Positions 41,776 through 49,698 of a stretch of 64,000 nucleotides of DNA are shown one piece after another (positions within the stretch are counted from its first letter, which is position 1; every line of letters begins with the position of its first letter). The stretch spans positions 1 through 64,000 of the forward strand of contig CAIOFV010000054.1 in NCBI GenBank assembly GCA_903857665.1, read 5' to 3'. The DNA is from an uncultured Myxococcales bacterium. GTDB taxonomy: Bacteria; Myxococcota_A; UBA9042; DTJE01. The translations under genes and the position numbers were made by a program. The notes below the pieces were generated by a model, which saw nothing but the letters and a program-made list of their open reading frames with translations, had not been told where the DNA came from and did no database searches.

Positions 41776-44073
41776 ATGGCCAGGCCGGCATCCCTCGTTC
41801 GGCGCGCAATCCCCTGGGCCGTGATCCTCGCGCTGGCGTCGATCCTGCTGGCCCTGGTCCCCGGGTTCGACGTCCTGTCCTACCATGCCTGTCTCGTGGT
41901 GGCGCCGCTGCTGGCGATGGCGTCCGGGTCGCTGGCCGTGACGGCGGTGGCCGAGGCCCGCCTGCGTGGCCGGTCCCTCCCGTCTGCGCGGCGCCGGGCC
42001 TTCGCGGCCGCGGGGATCCTGGCGCTGGTGCCGCTGCTGGCGCTGTCGATCAGCGCGCTGTTCGCGGGACCCTGTGACTGGTGGTACGGACTGGCCTTCT
42101 ATGCGGCCGGTCCCCTGGCGTCCGCGGTGCTGGCGGTCTGCGCCGGCCTGCTGATCGGCGCGATCGTGCCCGGGCCCCGCTGGGCGTCCGCCGCGTGGTC
42201 CCTGGTGTTCGTGGCGTCGTTCGCGCTGCCCCTGGCCGACCTCTTCCGCGAGCCGGCGGTGTTCTTCTATGCGCCGTTCCTGGGGTTCTTCCCGGGTCCG
42301 CTGTACGACGTGCGGTTGTCGGTCGGACCGGCCTACCTCGCCTACCGGGGTTTCAGCCTGGCGTTCGTGGTGGCCCTGTGGGCGCTGACCGAGGCGGTCG
42401 CGTCTGCCGACCTGCGCCTCCGCATCGACCGGCGGGCCCGGTGGTGGGCGGTTTCGGCGGCGGCCCTCGGGGTCGCCTGGGCCCTGTGGGCGCGGGCCGG
42501 GGACCTGGGCTTCCGCGAAACGCGGGCGGACGTCGAGGCGGTGCTGTCCGGCGAGGTGGCGGACGACTGGTGCGTAATCCGCCACGACCCCTCCGAGGAC
42601 CCGGCCCGGATGGCGACGATGCTGGACGAATGCGGTTTCCGGCACCGGCAGGCGGCGGCCTTCTTCGGGGTTCCGCCCGAGCCGCCGATCCGGGTCAACC
42701 TGTATCGCGACGACGACCAGAAGGCGCGCCTGATGGGGGCCCGGAACATCGAGATCGCCAAGCCCTGGCTGGGCGAGATCCACGTCGCGGGCATGATGCC
42801 CGGAGACCCGGTCCTGCTGCACGAAATCGCTCACGTGGTTGCGGGTCGGCTGGCGCCCGGCCTGCTGCACCTCCCCACGCAGCGCGGCGTCGTGCCGGAC
42901 ATGGCCCGCGTCGAGGGCCTCGCGGTCGCGTGCGCCTTCGCCGATGACGGGCCCTCCCCCCACGAGTGGTCGCTGGCGATGGACCTGGCCGGCGTGTCGG
43001 TGGACCTGCCCGCGCTGTTCGGCCCGGCGGCGTTCTTGAACGCGGCGCCCGCACGGGCCTACACGGTGGCCGGTTCCTTCATCGCGTTCCTGGGCGAGGT
43101 CCATGGGCCCGACGCGCTGCGGGCCGTGGCCGAGGGGCGGCCCTTCGAGGAGGCCACCGGCTCCACCCTCGCGGACCTCGAACGGGAGTGGCGGGAGTAC
43201 CTGTGGGACGTGGCCTCCGCGTCGGTGGACGCGGGGTTGCTGGCGCGGGCGTCGGGGCGTTTTTCGGGACCGGGCGTGCTGGGACGCCGGTGCGCGGTGG
43301 ACGTGGCGCGGCTGGCCGGGAACGCGGCCGAGGCCGAGTCGCGCGGCGATTTCGCCGGGGCCGAGACGTGCCTGCGGGACGCCCTTCATCACGCTCCGGG
43401 CGCCGCGGGACTTCGGCGCGCCCTGCTGCGCCTGAAGGCGAAGGAAGGCGATGCGTCGGGCGCGGCCGGCCTGGCCGCGGGGCTGGCCGACGTCGGCGAG
43501 GACGACGACCCGCCCCCGATGCGCCTCGTGGACGTCGCGGACGTGCTGGCGCTGGCGTCCCGCGTCGCGGGCCGTGCGCCTTCCCCGGACGTGGAAGGGC
43601 GCTGGGCCCGGGCCCTGGGCGAACTTCCCCCGGGCGGCCCCGAGGCGCGGTCCGTGATCGCTCGCCTGTATGCCCTGGACCTGCCGCCGCGGGCCCGGGA
43701 CGCGGTGCTGGACGTCCTTTCCGGCGGCGGGCCCGAGGCGGTGGACGCGGTGCTGGAGGCGTCGGCCGAGGTGCCCGACGACGCTCTGCTGCGCTACCTG
43801 GCCGGCCGCTTGCGGATCGCCGACGGCCGGTACGCCGACGCCCGGGACGACCTGGTCGCCGCGCTGGCGCTGGGCCTGCCCCGCGGTCCGGGTGTCGATG
43901 GCGGTCGAAGGCCCTTCGATGCCGAGGCCTGGAAATCCCTGGGCAAGGCCGCGACCTGGGCGGGGGACCTCGCCACCGCCCGAGCCGCGCTGTCCCGCGC
44001 GATGGACCTGGCGCCCTACGAGGGCGACCGCCTGGTGATCGAGGAATACCTGGAGCGCCTGGCCGAGCGCTGA
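41776..44073 (+). CDS. Membrane metalloprotease with TPR-like tail
   Basis: This is a 765-residue protein with about six N-terminal membrane segments (such as IPWAVILALASILLALVPGF). A gluzincin-type domain follows with H349EIAH353 and a further ARVEGLAVACAF glutamate, resembling the peptidase MA fold. From about residue 500 the protein is helical and TPR-like: FAGAETCLRDALHHAPGA, RLRIADGRYADARDDLVAAL and TARAALSRAMDLAPYEGD. The substrate and role are unknown. It is four bases downstream of larE, so it is co-transcribed, although no functional link is obvious. Confidence 0.83.
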   Translation: MARPASLVRRAIPWAVILALASILLALVPGFDVLSYHACLVVAPLLAMASGSLAVTAVAEARLRGRSLPSARRRAFAAAGILALVPLLALSISALFAGPCDWWYGLAFYAAGPLASAVLAVCAGLLIGAIVPGPRWASAAWSLVFVASFALPLADLFREPAVFFYAPFLGFFPGPLYDVRLSVGPAYLAYRGFSLAFVVALWALTEAVASADLRLRIDRRARWWAVSAAALGVAWALWARAGDLGFRETRADVEAVLSGEVADDWCVIRHDPSEDPARMATMLDECGFRHRQAAAFFGVPPEPPIRVNLYRDDDQKARLMGARNIEIAKPWLGEIHVAGMMPGDPVLLHEIAHVVAGRLAPGLLHLPTQRGVVPDMARVEGLAVACAFADDGPSPHEWSLAMDLAGVSVDLPALFGPAAFLNAAPARAYTVAGSFIAFLGEVHGPDALRAVAEGRPFEEATGSTLADLEREWREYLWDVASASVDAGLLARASGRFSGPGVLGRRCAVDVARLAGNAAEAESRGDFAGAETCLRDALHHAPGAAGLRRALLRLKAKEGDASGAAGLAAGLADVGEDDDPPPMRLVDVADVLALASRVAGRAPSPDVEGRWARALGELPPGGPEARSVIARLYALDLPPRARDAVLDVLSGGGPEAVDAVLEASAEVPDDALLRYLAGRLRIADGRYADARDDLVAALALGLPRGPGVDGGRRPFDAEAWKSLGKAATWAGDLATARAALSRAMDLAPYEGDRLVIEEYLERLAER

Positions 44074-44080
44074 TCGCGCG

Positions 44081-45931
44081 TCAGGGAGCGGCCGTGGTCG
44101 GGGCCGGAACCGGGGCCGGGAGCGTCCACACCGTCACGGGCGTCGGGTACCCGGGCACCTCGAACACCGCCAGCAGCCGGTATCGCGGCTTCAGCGTCTC
44201 GACGGCCGCCCTGACCGCCCGGACCGCGCTGCGATGGCCGTCGCGGAACAGCCCCTCCTCGTCGGCGATCTCGCCGTCCGACTCCTCGTGGATGACCATC
44301 ACCTTCGGGGGGGATTCCAGCAGCCGTCGCGCGTCGGCCTCGGCGACGTAGTCCGGGCACACATCGACCCAGTGCGTCAGCGCGAACGTGGGCGGCCAGC
44401 GGTCGGCCAGCGCGTAGAAGAGGGGCAGGTTCGGGTACGTGAACAGGCTGTCGCCGGGGGCCGAGTTCTCCTGGATCAGGTGCGTCACCTTGGACAGGAA
44501 CCCTTCGGTGGACGGCGATATCCGGAAGCCGGCGAACTGGGGCAGGGTGGATTCGCGGGTGGACAACTCCAGCGGGGGTTCGACCCACCTGCCCCAACTG
44601 GCCGGCTCATCCTGCTTGCGCGACTGGGAGATGCCGATCAGGACCAGGCATGCGGCCACGATCGGCAGCGCCCCGGCGATGCCCCGGCCCCACGGCGGGT
44701 GATCCAGCGCGATGACCAGCACGATCGCGAGCCCGGGGAGCAGCATCGGCTCGTACGCGGGCCACGAGATGGCCTCCGAATACGCGCAGGCGAACGCGAA
44801 GCCCGCCAGCACCAGGATCAGCGACGAGCGCCGCGTCGCGCGGGACCGGGCCGTGTCGATCAGCGCCCAGGCGCCCATCGCCAGGCAGCCGATCTGGACC
44901 AGGAAGCAGGCGGCCAGCGGCAGGGAGCGTGCGCCGAAGTCGTCGAACATCGTTGCGGCCTTTCCCAGCGACAGCGCGGCGGCCGCGATCAGCGCAGCGG
45001 ATGCCGCCAGCGAGGCCGCTCGCCACCGCGATTTCGCCGGGCTCCGGGCATACCCGGCCGCGGCGACAAGGACCACGGCCAGCGCGATCATCGCGGACAG
45101 CAGCAGCCGGGAGTCCGCGATCGTCAGCGTCGCGGGGCGAAGCAGCGACACGACCGCGCCGCCCTTGCTGGAAGGGCCCTTCGTGAAGATCTGCTCCAGC
45201 GCCGGCTGCCAGGCCTGCTCCTGCACCAGCCACGCCACGGTCGGAACCAGCACGACCGCCACGCCGACAGCCGCCGCGCCCAGCGACAGCAGGGCCTGGC
45301 GCACCCGCCCGCTGGCCAGCAGCAGCCCTCCGCCCAGCACCGCCAGCGCGAACGGGATCATCAGTCCGGCGGGCATGCGGAACATCAGCAGCCCGGCGGC
45401 GAAGAGGCCCGCGAGGAACGCGTGCACGATCGCCCGCGGCCCGGTCGTTTCGATCGATCGCATCGCCTGGACGCCTGCGAACACCGCGATGCACATCGTC
45501 ACGTGATGGTAGAAGAGCGGGGTGTCCGCGATGTCCCCGGCGGACGCGATCAACGCGGTCAGCACTGCGATGCCCGACGTCCAGCGCCGGAAATGGCGGC
45601 ACAACCACCGGAACAGGACCACTGCGGCGGCGATCTGGAGCAGCGCCCCGACCGCCCAGAACGCGATCAGCCGGGCGCCGAACAGCATCCCGATCGCGCG
45701 ATCCAGCAGCAGGGCGCCAGGCGGGGCGCTCATGTAGTAGTCCCGGTACGGCATCCGGGCGAGGCTCGCGCCGACCAGGTTGCCCGCCAGCACGGGCGAC
45801 AGCGACAGGTTCCACCACGTCGCGAAGAACGCCGCGCACAGGGTCGCCAGCGCCAGCGCGTCGAGCCAGGGGCGGCGCGGAGGGTTCGAGGCCTGGCCGC
45901 CGAACAGGGGGAAGGTGTCGGTGACGTTCAC
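44081..45931 (-). CDS. GT-C-like multi-spanning membrane protein
   Basis: This 616-residue protein has about twelve membrane segments and an N-terminal region ending in YRDYYMSAPPGALLLDR, similar to dolichyl-phosphate-mannose-type (GT39/GT83-like) glycosyltransferases. The periplasmic C-terminal part (LIQENSAPGDSLFTYPN, LFYALADRWPPTFALTHW and ADARRLLESPPKVMVIH) is typical of that group. The usual catalytic Asp of the first loop may be in MPYRDYY. Donor and acceptor are unknown. GTG 45931 follows GGAGG. It is convergent with the TPR protease and downstream of uvrC on the same strand. Confidence 0.82.
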   Translation of the reverse strand: MNVTDTFPLFGGQASNPPRRPWLDALALATLCAAFFATWWNLSLSPVLAGNLVGASLARMPYRDYYMSAPPGALLLDRAIGMLFGARLIAFWAVGALLQIAAAVVLFRWLCRHFRRWTSGIAVLTALIASAGDIADTPLFYHHVTMCIAVFAGVQAMRSIETTGPRAIVHAFLAGLFAAGLLMFRMPAGLMIPFALAVLGGGLLLASGRVRQALLSLGAAAVGVAVVLVPTVAWLVQEQAWQPALEQIFTKGPSSKGGAVVSLLRPATLTIADSRLLLSAMIALAVVLVAAAGYARSPAKSRWRAASLAASAALIAAAALSLGKAATMFDDFGARSLPLAACFLVQIGCLAMGAWALIDTARSRATRRSSLILVLAGFAFACAYSEAISWPAYEPMLLPGLAIVLVIALDHPPWGRGIAGALPIVAACLVLIGISQSRKQDEPASWGRWVEPPLELSTRESTLPQFAGFRISPSTEGFLSKVTHLIQENSAPGDSLFTYPNLPLFYALADRWPPTFALTHWVDVCPDYVAEADARRLLESPPKVMVIHEESDGEIADEEGLFRDGHRSAVRAVRAAVETLKPRYRLLAVFEVPGYPTPVTVWTLPAPVPAPTTAAP

Positions 45932-45956
45932 GGTCGAGGCCTCCTGGGGACGGTCG

Positions 45957-47915
45957 CTATCCGTGGATCTTCGCGAAGACCTTTTCCGCGACGGGCCCGG
46001 GCAGCCCCTGCACGGCCTTCAGCGTGGGCAGGTCCGCGGCCCGCAACGCCGCCACCGACCCGAAATGGCGCAGCAGAGCGGTCCGCCGCGTCTTGCCCAG
46101 CCCGGGGATGTCGTCCAGCACGGACCCGCGCTCCTTGAGGCCGCGACGCTTGCGATGGAAGGTCACGGCGAAGCGGTGGGCCTCGTCGCGCACCCGCATC
46201 AGCAGGTGCAGCCCCGGGTCGTTCTGTTGAGGCACGATCAGTTCCACGTCGCCCGCGACCCCGACCTGCCGGGCCTCGCCGCCGGCCGGCTCCCGGACGC
46301 CGTCGGCTGGCGGGTCGATTCCCCCGCCTGCCCCGCCGTAAATCCTGCCCGGCGCCCCGCCGGTCCTCGTCGGCACGTACAGGCGTTCGGGCGAGTGCGT
46401 GGCCGGACCGTGGCCCTTGCCCACCACGCGCGACTTCGCCAGGCCCACCAGCGGCACCTCCACACCCAGTCCCGCCAGCACGTCCATCGCGGCCCGCAAC
46501 TGCGCCTCGCCGCCGTCCAGCATCACCAGGTCCGGCAGCTCCTGCCCCTCGTCCAGCGCCCGGGTGAACCGCCGCTTCAGAACCTCCCGCAGGAAGCCCA
46601 CGTCGCCCGGGCCTTCCTCCAGCCGCACCGCGAAGGTCCGCCAGGCCCGCTTCTCGGCCCTCCCGTCCACGAACACCACCATGGACCCCACCGGCTCGCC
46701 CGCCTGGAACGTCGACAGGTCGAAACCTTCGATGCGCCGCGGAGGCCGCTCCATCCGCAGCAACTCGGCCAACCGCCCCGCCGCCCGGTCCCGCACCTCG
46801 CTCTTCGCCAGGTGCTCCACCAGCAGCTGCTCGGCGTTCCGCGACGCCATGCGCACCGCGTCCCCGGTGGGCCCCTTCACCGCCGTCTTCACCTTTACGG
46901 GATGCCCGGACCGCGTCGCCAGCACCTCGGCCAGCGCCGCCAGGCCTTCGAACCCCTCGGCGGGCACCATCACGGCCTCCGGCACCGGCGCGCGCCCGTA
47001 GTACTGCAGCAGCACGCTGTCCGCGATCTCCTCCAGCGGCGCCACGACCCCGTCCAGGATCACCGGCACCCGCTCGGTCAGCACGCCGCCCTCGAACCGC
47101 AGGATCGCGAAGGCCACGCTTTCGCCGGACCGGGCCACGCCCACCACGTCCGTGTCCCGCACCGACGGCAGCACCACCGCCTGGCGGGTCAGCGCCGTTT
47201 CGATGGCCCGCACCTGGTCGCGCAGGCGCGCCGCCTCCTCGAAGTTCTCGGCCTCGGCCGCCTCCGCCATCCGGTCGGCCAGCCGCCGCCGCACCTCCTC
47301 GAACCGCCCCCGCAGGAACAGCACCACCGCGTCCACCCGCCGCCCGTACTCCTCGGCCGGCACGCGCCCCACGCAGGGACCCAGGCAGCGCTGCATCTGG
47401 CATTCCAGGCAGGGCCGCGTGCGCACCCGGAACTGGGAATCGCTGCACGTCCGCAGCCCGAAGTGCCGGTTCACCAGCGCGTGGGTCCCGCGCACCGACG
47501 AGGCCGACGCGTAGGGGCCGAAGTAGTGCGCGCCGTCCGCCCGCCGCCTCCGTACCAGCTCCAGTCGCGGGAAGTCCTCGCTGGGGTCGATGCGCAGGTA
47601 CAGGTACGTCTTGTCGTCCTTCAGCAGCACGTTGAACGGCGGCCGGTGCCGCTTGATCAACTCGTTTTCGAGGATCAACGCTTCCTTTTCGGTGGTGGTG
47701 ACCACCGTGTCGATGCGCTCGAGGATCCCCGACAGAAGGGCCACGAAGGGCCGCGGATCGCCCGCCTTGTGGAAGTACTGGGAAACCCGCGCCTGCAGGT
47801 CCACGGCCTTCCCGATGTATACGACCTTCCCGGCCGCGTCGCGCATCAGGTACACGCCGGGCGCCCGGGGCACGTCCCCGGTCAATCGCTTCACCTGCTC
47901 GTGCGTCCACGCCAT
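45957..47915 (-). CDS. uvrC: Excinuclease ABC subunit C
   Basis: UvrC makes the two incisions in nucleotide excision repair. The 652-residue protein has the GIY-YIG domain (APGVYLMRDAAGKVVYIGKA), the Cys-rich CLECQMQRCLGPC segment, the UVR motif (EEAARLRDQVRAIE), the endonuclease V-like core with IEGFDLSTFQAGEPVGSMVV, DLVMLDGG and RDEAHRFAVTFHRKRR, and a C-terminal helix-hairpin-helix (LDDIPGLGKTRRTALLRHFG). A Gly/Pro-rich stretch of about 40 residues (TRTGGAPGRIYGGAGGG onward) is inserted before the RDEAHRFA segment. ATG 47915 is used; the upstream open frame is antisense to the cyclase gene. Confidence 0.95.
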   Translation of the reverse strand: MAWTHEQVKRLTGDVPRAPGVYLMRDAAGKVVYIGKAVDLQARVSQYFHKAGDPRPFVALLSGILERIDTVVTTTEKEALILENELIKRHRPPFNVLLKDDKTYLYLRIDPSEDFPRLELVRRRRADGAHYFGPYASASSVRGTHALVNRHFGLRTCSDSQFRVRTRPCLECQMQRCLGPCVGRVPAEEYGRRVDAVVLFLRGRFEEVRRRLADRMAEAAEAENFEEAARLRDQVRAIETALTRQAVVLPSVRDTDVVGVARSGESVAFAILRFEGGVLTERVPVILDGVVAPLEEIADSVLLQYYGRAPVPEAVMVPAEGFEGLAALAEVLATRSGHPVKVKTAVKGPTGDAVRMASRNAEQLLVEHLAKSEVRDRAAGRLAELLRMERPPRRIEGFDLSTFQAGEPVGSMVVFVDGRAEKRAWRTFAVRLEEGPGDVGFLREVLKRRFTRALDEGQELPDLVMLDGGEAQLRAAMDVLAGLGVEVPLVGLAKSRVVGKGHGPATHSPERLYVPTRTGGAPGRIYGGAGGGIDPPADGVREPAGGEARQVGVAGDVELIVPQQNDPGLHLLMRVRDEAHRFAVTFHRKRRGLKERGSVLDDIPGLGKTRRTALLRHFGSVAALRAADLPTLKAVQGLPGPVAEKVFAKIHG

Positions 47916-48062
47916 GGCGTCCAAAGGGTGGCCTCTCCCATCCCCTCCGTCAACTCCCGTCGCCCGACCCCCCGGCCCCGGGCTTCCGCCGCCTCCGTGC
48001 CAGGTCGTTGATATCCCTCGCCCGCGATGGCACAATCGAGGACAGTCTGAAGGACGAGAAAC

Positions 48063-49565
48063 GTGGGGGGTCGCATCAGCGCCGTGGGCCGTCGCCTGGC
48101 CCATCGGACTGCCTGGAGCGTGCTCGGCGCCGTTGTGGCCTCGTCCTTGCTGCTGGCCGTCGTGCTGGGCGCGCTGGGCATGCGGGTGGAGAACCTCCAC
48201 CCCGTGCTGGCCTGGGCGGCGGTGGCGTCTGCTGCCGTGATCGCCGCCACGCTGTCGGCGTTGCTGGTGTACCAGGTGGTCCGGCGCCAGATCGCCCGCC
48301 GCCTGGAAACCCTCGCCGAGGTGCTTCGCGGGGCCGAGGCCGGCGAACACCTCCGCCGCTTCGAACCTGGGGAGGACGACGAGTTCGCCGCCGTCGAGCG
48401 GGCTTTCAACGCGCTGATGGACCAGTTCGCGGGCCTCGCCGCGTCGGCGCTCCACTCGGATCTGATGGTCAAGTGGGCCCAGTCCGAGTTGCGCCTTCGC
48501 GAGGAACTGCTGGCGAAGTCCAACGAACTGGCCGCGGTGAACGAGGCGCTGGTCCGCAAGGTGCGCGAGGCCTCCGACCTGCTCCGCATCGCCGAGGTCG
48601 CTTCCGCCAGCCTGGAGATGGGGCGCCTCCTGGACCGCCTGGGCCGGACGCTGGTGGACACCCTCGCGGTCGAGGAACTGCTGGTCCTCCTTCCCGACCC
48701 GGATTCCGGCCAGATGCGGGTCCGCCATGCGATCGGCGTGCAGGACGTCCACATCCTCGAGGGGTCGTGGCCCAAGGACGACCCCGTCGTGCGACGCTGT
48801 GTCGATGAAGGCGAGATCCAGTACCTGTCCGACCTGTCGGTCGAGCCGCTTTCCGCCGATCTTCGGGGGCGTCGCCGTGTCGGCGGGTCCCTGGTAGCCG
48901 TACCCGTCCGGGGTCCCGGCAGCACGACCGGCGTGATCACGCTGCTGCGCCGGGAAGCCCAGGCCTTCGACTCGCAGGAACTGGATTTCCTGCGCCTGAC
49001 CGCACACTACGTTGCCCTGGCCGTGTCCAACGCGACGCTCTATCGCGCGACCCACGAACGCGCCATCCACGACTCGCTGACCGGCCTGCACAACCGCGGG
49101 TTCTTCATCGAGGCGTTCGAGCGCGAGTGGCATCGCTCCCGCCGTGCGGATGTGCCGCTGTCCGTCCTGATGATCGACGTGGACCACTTCAAGCGCGTCA
49201 ACGACAGCCATGGCCACGGCGCAGGCGACATCGTGCTCCAGGGCGTGGCCCGGCTGCTGCGGGCCCGAGCGCGCAAGGCCGACCTTCTGGCCCGGTATGG
49301 CGGCGAGGAATTCGTGATGGCCATGCCCGGGACCACGACCGCGGACGCCGCGGCCATCGCCGAGGCCATCCGTGCCTCGGTCGAGTCCACGCCCCTGCCC
49401 GTGTCCCCGTCGAACGGCGCTCCGCCGGTCCGCTTGACGATTTCCGTCGGCGTCGCGTCGGACTCCTTATCGGACGACAGTCCCGAAGCCCTGATCAGCC
49501 GGGCCGACATGGGCCTTCTGACCGCCAAGTCCGCGGGCCGGAACCGGGTCGTCATGCGACCGTGA
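48063..49565 (+). CDS. Membrane diguanylate cyclase with HAMP-like and GAF domains
   Basis: This 500-residue protein makes cyclic di-GMP. Two membrane segments (VLGAVVASSLLLAVVLGALG and the next) are followed by a HAMP-like linker, a coiled-coil region and a GAF-type domain at about 180-330 (EVASASLEMGRLLDRLGRTL). The GGDEF domain has YGGEEF with GGEEF at 413-417, and the RKAD inhibitory site five residues before it. The active site is therefore intact and feedback-inhibited by product. Together with the PilZ protein at 5937 it indicates c-di-GMP signalling. Start GTG 48063 has AAGGACG-type sequence in front. Confidence 0.95.
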   Translation: MGGRISAVGRRLAHRTAWSVLGAVVASSLLLAVVLGALGMRVENLHPVLAWAAVASAAVIAATLSALLVYQVVRRQIARRLETLAEVLRGAEAGEHLRRFEPGEDDEFAAVERAFNALMDQFAGLAASALHSDLMVKWAQSELRLREELLAKSNELAAVNEALVRKVREASDLLRIAEVASASLEMGRLLDRLGRTLVDTLAVEELLVLLPDPDSGQMRVRHAIGVQDVHILEGSWPKDDPVVRRCVDEGEIQYLSDLSVEPLSADLRGRRRVGGSLVAVPVRGPGSTTGVITLLRREAQAFDSQELDFLRLTAHYVALAVSNATLYRATHERAIHDSLTGLHNRGFFIEAFEREWHRSRRADVPLSVLMIDVDHFKRVNDSHGHGAGDIVLQGVARLLRARARKADLLARYGGEEFVMAMPGTTTADAAAIAEAIRASVESTPLPVSPSNGAPPVRLTISVGVASDSLSDDSPEALISRADMGLLTAKSAGRNRVVMRP

Positions 49566-49698
49566 GGATCGCGTCGCACACTGGCCCGCCGGGCTGCATC
49601 CGTTGACTTGGACCCCCCGAAGTGGTACCTCCTCAGACACGCTCGGCGCCGGGATTCGACCTGTCGCGACCGCGCTCCCGCCTGCCCGAGGGACACCG

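Noticed and set aside
45957-49217. 1086-codon frame extending uvrC upstream
   Set aside because: Everything before ATG 47915 is antisense to the diguanylate cyclase and does not match UvrC.
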